From Catellicoccus marimammalium (GTDB lineage: Bacteria; Bacillota; Bacilli; Lactobacillales; Catellicoccaceae): a DNA stretch of 64,000 nucleotides. Position 1 is the stretch's first letter. The number at the start of each line of letters is the position of its first letter. The stretch lies in NCBI RefSeq assembly GCF_965139335.1, contig NZ_CBCSEL010000001.1, one strand, 5' to 3'. Shown piece by piece: positions 33,451 to 41,532 of the stretch. Below the pieces are notes generated by a model, which was given only the letters and a program-made list of their open reading frames with translations, was not told the origin of the DNA and ran no database searches. The position numbers and the translations under genes were made by a program.

Positions 33451-34890
33451 ATGAGCGAAAACGATCATTCGATGCAGCGCGGGTTGAAAACTCGTCACTT
33501 GTCCATGATTGCTATCGGGGGTTCTATTGGAACGGGTCTTTTTGTAGCAAGTGGATCAGCAATTTCAACCGCTGGACCTGGAGGTGCTCTTGTTGCATAC
33601 GGATTAATCGGATTATTAGTATTCTTTATGATGACTTCTTTAGGAGAAATGGCAACTTATATGCCAGTATCAGGATCATTTAGTACGTATGCGACAAAAT
33701 TTGTCGATCCAGCGTTTGGATTTGCTTTAGGATGGAACTATTGGTTTAACTGGGCGATTACTTTAGCGGTAGATATCAGTACTTCAGCAATTATTATGGA
33801 ATACTGGTTCCCAGATGTCCCAGGGTGGATTTTTAGTATCATTTTCTTTGTCCTAATTTTCTTGATGAACTTAGCATCTGTAGAGTTATTTGGTGAAGCT
33901 GAGTTTTGGTTCTCAATGATTAAAGTAATTACTGTAATTTGCTTTATTGGAGTTGGGTTATTAACCGTAACAGGAATCTTAGGTGGTCATGCGGATGGAT
34001 TAATGAACTTTACAAAAGGAGATGCTCCTTTTGTTGGGGGATTACCAACGATTGTTAGTGTGTTTGTAGTAGCAGGATTTTCTTTCCAAGGGGTCGAAAT
34101 GATTGGGATTACTGCTGGTGAATCTGCCAACCCAGAAAAATCGATTCCAAAAGCGATTAAACAAGTATTTTGGCGTATTTTGCTATTCTACTTAGTATCA
34201 ATTTTCATTATTGGTTTGATTATTCCTTATACTTCACCAAACTTATTAGGAAGCGATGCGACAGATATCGCAATCAGTCCATTTACATTAGTTTTCCAAC
34301 GTGCAGGGTTAGCTGCGGCAGCTAGTGTGATGAATGCAGTAATTTTAACTTCTGTATTATCTGCTGGAAATTCTGGATTATATGCAGGGGCTCGTATGCT
34401 ATGTGCGATGGCACAAAGTGGACAAGCACCAAAAGCATTCCAAAAAATTAATCGTCGTGGAATCCCAGTAAATGCTTTATTATTAACTGCTGCTGTAGGT
34501 GGTTTAGCATTTATTACTTCTTTCATGGGAGACAAGATTTATAACTTCTTATTAAGCGCATCTGGATTAACTGGATTTATTGCTTGGTTTGGGGTTGCTG
34601 TATCTCATTACCGTTTCCGTCGTGCATTTATTAAACAAGGACATGACATCAGTGAATTAAAATATAAATCAAAATGGTTCCCATTTGGGCCAATCTTTGC
34701 CATTATTATGTGTATTGCCGTAATTGTGGGACAAGATATTCCAGGGTTCATTAATGGAAATTGGGATGAATTAATTGTAACTTATATGAGTTTACCTTTA
34801 TTCTTTATCCTATTCTTCTATTACAAATGGAAACATAAAACACATCTAATTCCATTAGATGAAGTAGATTTAACTTATCATGAAGAATAA
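33451..34890 (+). CDS. lysP: Lysine-specific permease (APC family)
   Basis: 479 aa from the ATG at 33451, 8 nt after GGAGG; ATG 33445 is only 2 nt from the SD. About 12 transmembrane helices; the APC signature GGSIGTGLFVASGSAI is in helix 1, and AGFSFQGVEMIGITAGES in helix 6. The family includes histidine, arginine and lysine carriers; the lysine riboswitch upstream is the reason for naming it LysP. A terminator follows. Confidence 0.9.
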   Translation: MSENDHSMQRGLKTRHLSMIAIGGSIGTGLFVASGSAISTAGPGGALVAYGLIGLLVFFMMTSLGEMATYMPVSGSFSTYATKFVDPAFGFALGWNYWFNWAITLAVDISTSAIIMEYWFPDVPGWIFSIIFFVLIFLMNLASVELFGEAEFWFSMIKVITVICFIGVGLLTVTGILGGHADGLMNFTKGDAPFVGGLPTIVSVFVVAGFSFQGVEMIGITAGESANPEKSIPKAIKQVFWRILLFYLVSIFIIGLIIPYTSPNLLGSDATDIAISPFTLVFQRAGLAAAASVMNAVILTSVLSAGNSGLYAGARMLCAMAQSGQAPKAFQKINRRGIPVNALLLTAAVGGLAFITSFMGDKIYNFLLSASGLTGFIAWFGVAVSHYRFRRAFIKQGHDISELKYKSKWFPFGPIFAIIMCIAVIVGQDIPGFINGNWDELIVTYMSLPLFFILFFYYKWKHKTHLIPLDEVDLTYHEE

Positions 34891-34917
34891 AAAAAGGAGC
34901 TTTGGCTCCTTTTTTTG
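34891..34917 (+). terminator. Terminator after lysP
   Basis: AAAAAGGAGC pairs with GCTCCTTTTT over a 4-nt loop, followed by further U. Confidence 0.88.
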
Positions 34918-35003
34918 CGTTTATTAGAGGAAGACTTTTTACTCATCCTATGCTATTATCAAAAATAGAATAAAAGACAAACTTGGAAAGAAAAGGAAAA
35001 ACT

Positions 35004-36149
35004 ATGAAGAAATTTAAATGTATGGCTACTTGTGCCAGTGGATTAGAAGCGTTAGTAGGAAAAGAACTACGCGCGATGGGCATTGAATGTCAGTTAGAAA
35101 ATGGTCATGCTCTTTTTATGGGAACAATGGAAGATATCGCCAAAGCGAGTCTATGGCTTCGTACTGCTGACCGAATCAAAATTATTGTAGCTCAATTCCC
35201 AGCTACAACGTTTACACAATTATTTGACTATACAGCAGCGATTCCTTGGGAAAAATTATTACCTTTAGATGCAAATATTCATGTCACAGGAAAATCAGTG
35301 AAATCTACGTTATTTAGTGTTCCTGATTGTCAATCCATTACAAAAAAAGCAATCGTTCAACGTCTAAGTAATTATTATCATCGTTATGGACGTTTACCAG
35401 AATCAGGAGCAAAATTCCCAGTAGAGGTTGCTTTGTTAAAGGATAAAGTGACATTGAGTTTAGATACAACAGGGGATAGCTTCTTCAAACGTGGATATCG
35501 GACAGAAAAGGGAGGAGCCCCACTAAAAGAAACGTTAGCTGCTGCTCTTGTTTCTTTAACGAATTGGCGTCCAGATCGTCCTTTTGTTGATCCAACATGT
35601 GGTTCAGGAACGATTTGTATTGAGGCTGCGATGATGGCATTAAATATTGCTCCAGGACTACATCGCAAATTTTTATGTGAAGACTGGCCATGGGTAGAAG
35701 AAGAAATCTTTGCGAATGCTCGTCAAGAAGCGAAAGCTGCCATTCGATGGGATCAATCTTTACAAATTTTTGGTAGTGATATTGATCATCGTTTAGTAGA
35801 AATTGCGAAAGATAATGCGAAAAAAGCAGGAGTAGCCGATTATATCGAATTTAAACAAATGCGTTTACAAGACTTCCATACCGACCAACAATATGGAGTA
35901 ATTGTGAGCAATCCCCCTTATGGAGAACGTTTAAATGATAAAGAAGAAGTAGAACAATTATATAAAGAAATGGGAGAAGTATTCCGCCCATTAAAAACTT
36001 GGAGTAAGTATATTTTAACTAGTGATCTGAATTTTGAAGCTTATTATGGGGAAAAGGCAACGAAAAAACGTAAACTATACAATGGAGCATTAAGAACAGA
36101 CTACTTCCAATATTGGGGAGAACGTCCACCAAAACCCAAAAGAAAATAA
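35004..36149 (+). CDS. rlmL: THUMP-domain class I methyltransferase (RlmL/YpsC-like rRNA N2-guanine methyltransferase)
   Basis: 381 aa from the ATG at 35004 (SD AAAGGAAAA). N-terminal THUMP RNA-binding domain (about 45-155), then a methyltransferase with FVDPTCGSGTICIEAA, GSDID and VSNPPYGERL (about 301-308), the N-methylating NPPY motif. Homologues make m2G in 23S rRNA. It is single-domain, like YpsC, lacking the RlmK half of the E. coli fusion. Confidence 0.88.
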   Translation: MKKFKCMATCASGLEALVGKELRAMGIECQLENGHALFMGTMEDIAKASLWLRTADRIKIIVAQFPATTFTQLFDYTAAIPWEKLLPLDANIHVTGKSVKSTLFSVPDCQSITKKAIVQRLSNYYHRYGRLPESGAKFPVEVALLKDKVTLSLDTTGDSFFKRGYRTEKGGAPLKETLAAALVSLTNWRPDRPFVDPTCGSGTICIEAAMMALNIAPGLHRKFLCEDWPWVEEEIFANARQEAKAAIRWDQSLQIFGSDIDHRLVEIAKDNAKKAGVADYIEFKQMRLQDFHTDQQYGVIVSNPPYGERLNDKEEVEQLYKEMGEVFRPLKTWSKYILTSDLNFEAYYGEKATKKRKLYNGALRTDYFQYWGERPPKPKRK

Positions 36150-36170
36150 GAGGAGAAAAGGAGAATAAAA

Positions 36171-36284
36171 ATGAAAAAGAGTTTAGTGGCGATTGGAGTT
36201 ACTTTAGCTTGTATTGGAGGGTTATTTGTCCCTGCAAAAGAAGTGTTATCAGAACATAAAAAGAATAAAAAAAGCCAATCTTAA
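36171..36284 (+). CDS. Small secreted or membrane-anchored peptide, hypothetical
   Basis: 37 aa: MKKSLVAIGVTLACIGGLFV, then PAKEVLSEHKKNKKSQS. One hydrophobic stretch (about 4-20) and a basic tail. AAAAGGAG SD 7 nt before the ATG. It lies 21 bp after rlmL and its last codons form the left arm of the terminator. I do not recognise a family. Confidence 0.55.
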   Translation: MKKSLVAIGVTLACIGGLFVPAKEVLSEHKKNKKSQS

Positions 36285-36298
36285 AGATTGGCTTTTTC
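36271..36298. terminator. Bidirectional terminator between the small peptide gene and uraA
   Basis: AAAGCCAATC (36271-36280) pairs with GATTGGCTTT (36286-36295); A-tract on one side and U-tract on the other serve both strands. Confidence 0.88.
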
Positions 36299-37591
36299 TT
36301 ATGCTTCACTTTTGGCTTTTTTTGGTAGGACTAAGTTTAATACAATACCAATGACCGTAGCTAAGGCCATTCCAGAAAGAGAGAATGAACCAATTTGGAA
36401 GGTTAATCCACCAATTCCGATAATTAAAATGGCTGAAGCAATGATTAAGTTACGTTTTTCGTTAAAATCAATTTGTTTTTCAATTAAGATGCGTAGTCCA
36501 CTAGCTGCAATAACACCAAAGAGAATGAAGCTAATTCCACCAATGACTGGATTTGGAATACTTTGAATCACAGCTGTTACTTTTCCACAAAATCCTAATA
36601 AAACGGCAAAGATAGCTGCACCGGCAATAACGTAGACACTATGAACTTTTGTAATCGTCATTACACCAATATTTTCTCCATAACTTGTTACTGGAGGAGC
36701 TCCTACAAGAGAAGCTGTAATTTGTGCTAATCCATCTCCTAATAAGGTTTTATCTAAGCCTGGTTCATCATAGAAATCACGCTTTGTAATTTGGTTTAAT
36801 ACCATTAAATGACCAATATGTTCTGTCATTGTAACAAAAGCGATAGGAGTCATCGTCGTAATCGCAGCTAAATAAAATTTTGGCTCATAGTTAACAAAAG
36901 GTACATGTAGATTAGGGACCTTAAACCAAGGTGCATCTAAAATAGGTTGGAAATCCACTAAACCAAATAGCACCGCAGCAATATATCCAGTAACGATTCC
37001 TAATAAGATAGGAATTAAACTGAAAAATCCTTTCATATACATATTAAAGAAAATTACTGCAGCTAATGTAATTAGAGCCACACAAATATATTTAATATCA
37101 TAAGTTTGTGTCCCATGGACGGTACGATACATCGCGTTACTACAAGCATTCCCTGCTAGACCTAATCCAATGACCATAACTACTGGACCAACTACAATTG
37201 GCGGTAAAATACGATGGATCCAGTTGCTTCCTAAGCGATGAACAATCAGTGAAACAATGATATAGACACATCCTGTCGTTAAACCACCAAGAGCTACTGC
37301 TTTAAATCCGTAGCTTTTCATCAAAAATTGCATGGCAGTAATAAAAGCAAAACTACTTCCCATATAAGCTGGGATTTTTCCTTTGGTTACTAACAAATGA
37401 ACAATCGTTCCTAATCCAGAACTAAATAATGCAATGGCTGGATCAATTCCAACTAGTAATGGAACGAGCACAGTTGCTCCAAACATGGTAAATAAATGTT
37501 GTAGACTTAAACCAATTCCTAGCCAAAAAGGTGGACGCTCATGAATGTCTAGAACCACCTCTGGATTACGAAATACTTCTTTTTTTTCCAT
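36299..37591 (-). CDS. uraA: Uracil permease (NCS2 family)
   Basis: 430 aa from the ATG at 37591 (minus-strand SD AGGAGGAATT). About 14 hydrophobic helices; PAYMGSSFAFITAMQ, GNACSNAM, TMTPIAFVTMTEHIGH and GAPPVTSYGENIG are NCS2 signatures. It imports uracil with protons. The PyrR-type attenuator in its leader supports uracil as substrate (pyrP in some nomenclature). It is alone, not linked to pyr biosynthesis genes. Confidence 0.92.
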   Translation of the reverse strand: MEKKEVFRNPEVVLDIHERPPFWLGIGLSLQHLFTMFGATVLVPLLVGIDPAIALFSSGLGTIVHLLVTKGKIPAYMGSSFAFITAMQFLMKSYGFKAVALGGLTTGCVYIIVSLIVHRLGSNWIHRILPPIVVGPVVMVIGLGLAGNACSNAMYRTVHGTQTYDIKYICVALITLAAVIFFNMYMKGFFSLIPILLGIVTGYIAAVLFGLVDFQPILDAPWFKVPNLHVPFVNYEPKFYLAAITTMTPIAFVTMTEHIGHLMVLNQITKRDFYDEPGLDKTLLGDGLAQITASLVGAPPVTSYGENIGVMTITKVHSVYVIAGAAIFAVLLGFCGKVTAVIQSIPNPVIGGISFILFGVIAASGLRILIEKQIDFNEKRNLIIASAILIIGIGGLTFQIGSFSLSGMALATVIGIVLNLVLPKKAKSEA

Positions 37592-37605
37592 AGAATTCCT
37601 CCTGG

Positions 37606-37730
37606 CACGACCCCAAAAGAAAAAGGACATAAGGAATCCCTTATGTCCAATGATAGTATCTTTTCTACAGTTTTATCTCTGTATTTTATATCGAACTCTA
37701 CCTTATCAGCCTCACAGGACTCATTTAAAG
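37606..37730 (-). promoter_or_regulatory. PyrR-binding attenuator in the uraA leader
   Basis: On the minus strand the leader contains GAGTCCTGTGAGGCTGATAAGG (37701-37722), the conserved PyrR RNA-binding loop (UCC-G-GAGGCU). Further on is a perfect terminator stem, GGACATAAGG/CCTTATGTCC (37625-37648), followed by CTTTTTCTTTT just before the SD. UMP-bound PyrR would block the antiterminator and stop transcription when pyrimidines are plentiful. Confidence 0.88.
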
Positions 37731-37755
37731 GGACGTGTATTTTTATTTTTAAAAT

Positions 37756-37784
37756 ATTTTACTCGTTTTTATCTAAAAAATCAA
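37756..37784 (-). promoter_or_regulatory. uraA promoter
   Basis: On the minus strand: -35 TTGATT (37784-37779), 17-bp spacer, -10 TAAAAT (37761-37756), about 25 bp before the PyrR element. Confidence 0.7.
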
Positions 37785-37878
37785 TCTCTAAATGAGAAAT
37801 TCCAAAAAGTAAAATTATCGTTGATAAATTGTAAAGATAATGCAAAGAAAAACAAGTATAGTTTTAAGATTTTCTTTA

Positions 37879-37884
37879 TATAAT
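37879..37884 (+). promoter_or_regulatory. -10 box for the secreted SH3/GW protein gene
   Basis: TATAAT preceded by T/A-rich DNA; the -35 is poor (GTATAG at 37856-37861). AGAGGAG SD lies before the ATG at 37920. Confidence 0.5.
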
Positions 37885-37919
37885 AAATGAGGATTTATTA
37901 AAGAAAAGAGGAGATATTC

Positions 37920-39104
37920 ATGAAAAAAGGGTATTATGGTCTTTTTCTGGCGGCTGTAGCAGGCTTTTTTGGAATGACACATTCTGTTCAGGCGAGTACA
38001 GAAGATTTTGGACCGAAAATTAGTCACAAAGCATATCTTTCCGTAGTGGAGAATAATTATTCTCGCTTAGGAGATAAAAATGGAAAAATAAAAGGGTCAA
38101 CTAATGATTACTATCAACAAACTTTAAAAACCGATGGATATTATAATCATGTAAATGGTCATCGCTATTATTCAGCTTATAACAATAAAGATAAATGGGT
38201 AGGTTATATTGATGCTAAAGCAGTAAAAGAAGCGAATAGTTCCTGGGGCGTAGGATATTCCACAAAACAATATGGAAGTTACACAAGAAAAGATTGGAGT
38301 ATTTATGATAACAAGTCCTTTAAAGAAAGCGATAATTTATTAAAAAAAGGAAATAAAACTTACCAAGTTAAACGATACTATTATCACTTTAATGGGAATA
38401 TGTACTTATCTTTATATGATAAAAACAATCAGTGGGTTGGTTATATTAATAAAAAAGCAGGGGGATTAACAAATTCTCCGTGGGGAACAAAATTTAAAGG
38501 AGAAAAACCCATTTCTTTAAATAAAAATTACCCAATTTATAACAATAAAAATTTCCATGAAGTCGCTACAGGAGATAAATATAAAAATAAACTTGTAAGA
38601 ACTATGGGATATTATAACCATTTTAATGGAAGAAGATACTATAGTATGGAAGTTAATGGAGATTGGATAGGTTATACAAATTCTGATGGAACAGTAAATA
38701 AAAAAACGAATGGTGTATATCAATTTGTTTTAGATGCAGCTCATGAAATCCAAAAGAAATTTGGAGCAAACTTGATTAGTGGCTATCGTGAAGGAGATAT
38801 TGATTACTATGGTACAGGTCATGGTAATGGATTAGCTGTCGATTTAAGTGTAGGAACTGCAGAAAAGAAAAATGATCCTGTTTGGAAGAAAAATAATGCC
38901 ATGCGTCAATATGCATTAGAACATTATGGAAATGAAACAGAATATATCATTACTAACAATAGTGTATTAGGAGATCAACATGGTTGGAATCCAACAGACT
39001 ATTTAGCAGCGATTGGTAGCAACGCCTATAAAGATCCAACACAAAGTCACCGCAACCATATGTGCTGGCACTTCAATCGTCCACAAGATATTTTTGATTT
39101 CTAA
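37920..39104 (+). CDS. Secreted cell-wall protein: three SH3/GW-like repeats and an M15-like peptidase domain
   Basis: 394 aa. Signal peptide 1-25 (cut after VQA). Three repeats of about 75 residues follow (about 35-110, 120-190 and 195-265), each with a Y-Y-x-H-x-N-G core and ending W-(V/I)-G-Y-(I/T): DKWVGYI, NQWVGYI, GDWIGYT. These resemble SH3_8/GW wall-binding modules with Tyr in place of the second Trp. The C-terminal domain has GYREGD, GTGHGNGLAVDL (around 298-309) and CWHFN (around 385), a His...Asp...His layout like zinc peptidases of the M15/VanY fold. It is probably a peptidoglycan hydrolase; specificity is unknown. Confidence 0.75.
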   Translation: MKKGYYGLFLAAVAGFFGMTHSVQASTEDFGPKISHKAYLSVVENNYSRLGDKNGKIKGSTNDYYQQTLKTDGYYNHVNGHRYYSAYNNKDKWVGYIDAKAVKEANSSWGVGYSTKQYGSYTRKDWSIYDNKSFKESDNLLKKGNKTYQVKRYYYHFNGNMYLSLYDKNNQWVGYINKKAGGLTNSPWGTKFKGEKPISLNKNYPIYNNKNFHEVATGDKYKNKLVRTMGYYNHFNGRRYYSMEVNGDWIGYTNSDGTVNKKTNGVYQFVLDAAHEIQKKFGANLISGYREGDIDYYGTGHGNGLAVDLSVGTAEKKNDPVWKKNNAMRQYALEHYGNETEYIITNNSVLGDQHGWNPTDYLAAIGSNAYKDPTQSHRNHMCWHFNRPQDIFDF

Positions 39105-39148
39105 TATAAAGCATCATTTAAAAATCAATTAGGAGTTTACATACAAAG

Positions 39149-39176
39149 AAAGACACGCATTGCGTGTCTTTTTTAT
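39149..39176. terminator. Bidirectional terminator
   Basis: AAGACACGC pairs with GCGTGTCTT (39150-39170), 3-nt loop, U-tract on the + side and A-tract on the other; it overlaps the 3' end of the minus-strand gene. Confidence 0.85.
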
Positions 39177-39373
39177 TCTTTGATTAAATTCCAATGTTTT
39201 AATTCGTTAATCGCATCGACAAAATCTTCGTTATCTTCCCAATCACTAGCAGCGATTTCTTTTAATTGCTCTGCGGAAAGAGGAGCATACTCTACTAATT
39301 CTGTATATAATTTTTTGGCATTTTCACTCAATGGAGGTAAATGACGTTCATTTTGTTTTACTAAAGTATACAT
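39173..39373 (-). CDS. Hypothetical 66-aa protein
   Basis: Predicted all-helical and acidic: LSENAKKLYTELVEYAPLSAEQL, then DNEDFVDAINELKHWNLIKE. The end looks like the second half of a winged-helix-type fold, but I do not recognise a family. A -10 TATAAT lies upstream on the minus strand (39413-39408) and AGTAGGG serves as a modest SD. Monocistronic. Confidence 0.65.
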   Translation of the reverse strand: MYTLVKQNERHLPPLSENAKKLYTELVEYAPLSAEQLKEIAASDWEDNEDFVDAINELKHWNLIKE

Positions 39374-39528
39374 ACAAAATCCCTACTTTCTTTGATTTTT
39401 ATTCATTATACCTAATTTTACCAAGAATTGCGATGAATTTATGAAGGAAATACAATTTTATTTTTTAGAAAAAGTCAAATATAAAGGTAAAAATTTTGAG
39501 CAAAATTTTCTTATCCTTTTCTTATTTG

Positions 39529-39537
39529 TGATATAAT
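39529..39537 (+). promoter_or_regulatory. Extended -10 promoter of the ABC exporter operon
   Basis: TGATATAAT (TG at 39529, TATAAT 39532-39537); -35 weak (TTCTTA 39508-39513). No operator repeat is obvious. Confidence 0.6.
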
Positions 39538-39579
39538 CTGTAGTCGGAATCAAATAATATAAAGAAAAGAGGAATGAGT

Positions 39580-40659
39580 ATGTTTCTAGCATGGAAAGAA
39601 ATTAAACATGCCAAAGGAAGATATGCGTTAATCACAGGAGTAATTTTCTTGATTGCTTTTCTTGTCTTCTTTTTAAGCGGACTTGCTTATGGATTAGCAC
39701 AAGAAGGTAGAATGGCAGTAGATAACTGGAAAGCAAATGCTGTGATTTTAACCAAAGATGCCAATGATAATTTAAGTGCATCTCAATTTGATAAAGAGGA
39801 TATAAATGGTGTAACAGCAAAAGAAAAAGCAACTTTATTACAAGGAGCAAGTGTTATCCAAGTCAAAAATGATAGTGATAAAAAAGATAACATTATGATG
39901 TTTGGGATTAACAAAGATCAATTTTTAGCTCCAAAAATTAGTAAAGGAGAAATGTTCCAAAATAATAAAGAAGTAGTCATTGATGAATCATTAGCCAAAC
40001 AAAAAGGATTTGCGATTGGGGATAAAGTATTATTCACTGGTTATGATACACCAATGAAAGTGGTAGGGATGACAAAAGGCAATATGTTTAATATGGCGCC
40101 TACAGTTTATATGTCAGAAAAAGCCTTTCAAAATGTACGTCAAACTCCCGTACCAATGCAAAAAAATGTGAATGCGATTATTGTTCGTGCAAAAGATGGT
40201 AATTTAGATAATGTGAAAGTGAAAAATAAAAAATTGGAAGTTATTCCAACGAAAGAATTTATTGATCACTTGCCAGGATACAAAGCCCAAGTAATGACAT
40301 TTAGCTTTATGATTGGCTTTTTAATTTTAATTGCTGCGATTGTTGTAGGAATTTTCATTTATGTATTAACAATGCAAAAGAAACAAATCTTTGGTGTAAT
40401 GAAAGTTCAAGGAATTCCAACTTCCTTTATTGCTAAATCTGTCGTAATGCAAACTTTCATTTTAGGAGTCATTGGAGTCGTTATTGGTTTTGTAGCAACG
40501 ATTGGTGTAAGTTTATTATTACCAGCAGCTGTTCCATTCCAATTAAATGTTCCATTAATGATTGTTATTGCAATCTTAATGATTATTATTGCAGTATTAG
40601 GTTCAATTTTCTCTGTCCGTTCGATTGCTAAAATTGATCCATTACAAGCATTGAATTAA
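39580..40659 (+). CDS. ABC transporter permease, MacB/FtsX type (HrtB-like)
   Basis: 359 aa from the ATG at 39580, 7 nt after AGAGG. N-terminal helix (about 15-40; LITGVIFLIAFLVFFLSGLAYG), a large extracytoplasmic domain (about 45-235), and three C-terminal helices with the FtsX domain ending SVRSIAKIDPLQALN. The start MFLAWKEIKHAKGRY and single-pair organisation resemble the haem exporter permease HrtB of lactic acid bacteria; the substrate cannot be proved from sequence. Confidence 0.85.
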   Translation: MFLAWKEIKHAKGRYALITGVIFLIAFLVFFLSGLAYGLAQEGRMAVDNWKANAVILTKDANDNLSASQFDKEDINGVTAKEKATLLQGASVIQVKNDSDKKDNIMMFGINKDQFLAPKISKGEMFQNNKEVVIDESLAKQKGFAIGDKVLFTGYDTPMKVVGMTKGNMFNMAPTVYMSEKAFQNVRQTPVPMQKNVNAIIVRAKDGNLDNVKVKNKKLEVIPTKEFIDHLPGYKAQVMTFSFMIGFLILIAAIVVGIFIYVLTMQKKQIFGVMKVQGIPTSFIAKSVVMQTFILGVIGVVIGFVATIGVSLLLPAAVPFQLNVPLMIVIAILMIIIAVLGSIFSVRSIAKIDPLQALN

Positions 40660-40672
40660 GGAGGATGAATGT

Positions 40673-41353
40673 ATGTCAACAATTGAATTAAAACAAGTAA
40701 GTAAACAATTTTATGATGGAGACACCGTCATCCAATCTTTAAAACCCACTGATTTTTCAGCAGATAATGGAGAATTTATCGCTGTGATTGGTCCTTCTGG
40801 TTCAGGAAAAAGTACGTTCTTAACCATTGTTGGTGGATTACAAACACCAACAGAAGGAGAAGTGATTATTAATGGAACTTCTTTCCAAAGTCTAAGTGAG
40901 AAGAAACGTTCTAAATTGCGTTTTGAAAACATCGGTTTTATTTTACAAAGCTCAAATTTAGTACCATTTTTAACCATTTATGATCAATTTGTTTTGATGG
41001 ATAAAGTAGCAAAGAAAAAAACGGATCCAAAGCAATTAGAAGAGTTATTAACTCAACTAGAAATTGCTCATTTACAAAAAAAATATCCAGAAGAAATTTC
41101 TGGTGGGGAACGTCAACGTGTTGCGATTGCTAAGGCGTTATATCATAACCCAAGTGTAATTTTAGCGGATGAACCAACCGCAAGTTTAGACTCTAAACGT
41201 GCGTTTGAAGTAGCAAATTTACTAGCAAAAGAAACTCATGAGAAAAATAAAACAACGATTATGGTTACTCATGATACACGTTTAATTGATTTATGCGACA
41301 AAGTCTATATGATGAAAGATGGCGTATTAACGTTACAAGAAAAAGAAGCATAA
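40673..41353 (+). CDS. ABC transporter ATP-binding protein (HrtA-like)
   Basis: 226 aa. Walker A GPSGSGKST, Q-loop ILQSSN, signature SGGERQRVAIAKAL, Walker B VILADEPTASLD, H-loop VTHD. Typical MacB/LolD-type ATPase partnering the permease 13 bp upstream; AAGGAGG SD. The pair probably exports haem or another amphipathic toxic compound. Confidence 0.9.
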   Translation: MSTIELKQVSKQFYDGDTVIQSLKPTDFSADNGEFIAVIGPSGSGKSTFLTIVGGLQTPTEGEVIINGTSFQSLSEKKRSKLRFENIGFILQSSNLVPFLTIYDQFVLMDKVAKKKTDPKQLEELLTQLEIAHLQKKYPEEISGGERQRVAIAKALYHNPSVILADEPTASLDSKRAFEVANLLAKETHEKNKTTIMVTHDTRLIDLCDKVYMMKDGVLTLQEKEA

Positions 41354-41367
41354 AGAAGCATAGAGAG

Positions 41368-41403
41368 AAGAGCCTTGTTTATAACAACAAGGTTCTTTTT
41401 TTG
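41368..41403 (+). terminator. Terminator after the ABC operon
   Basis: AGAGCCTTGTT pairs with AACAAGGTTCT (one G-U) over a 6-nt loop, then seven U. Confidence 0.88.
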
Positions 41404-41442
41404 TATTCGTTTTCACTTTATTACTGAATTTTTATCAATCTT

Positions 41443-41532
41443 TGTTATAATAAAGGTGAAAGGATAGTTTTCCTTTTTAAATGAATCTTAGGAAGGAGAG
41501 TTATCTTCTTAGAGATAACAACAAAAGTTATG
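41443..41532 (+). promoter_or_regulatory. Leader of the M32 carboxypeptidase gene, with hairpin between SD and ATG
   Basis: Extended -10 TGTTATAAT (TATAAT 41446-41451). The leader then has an AAAGGA/TCCTTT hairpin with U5 (about 41459-41477), SD GGAAGGAG (41491-41498), 1 nt, GTTATCT (41500-41506) pairing with AGATAAC (41513-41519), exactly 10 nt, and the ATG at 41530. Linear SD-ATG spacing is 31 nt; folded, 11 nt. No ATG, GTG or TTG lies in frame nearer the SD. Confidence 0.65.

Noticed and set aside
36288..36566. 92-codon + frame opposite the uraA 3' end
   Set aside because: Antisense shadow of a membrane protein; lacks an SD and lies after a terminator.
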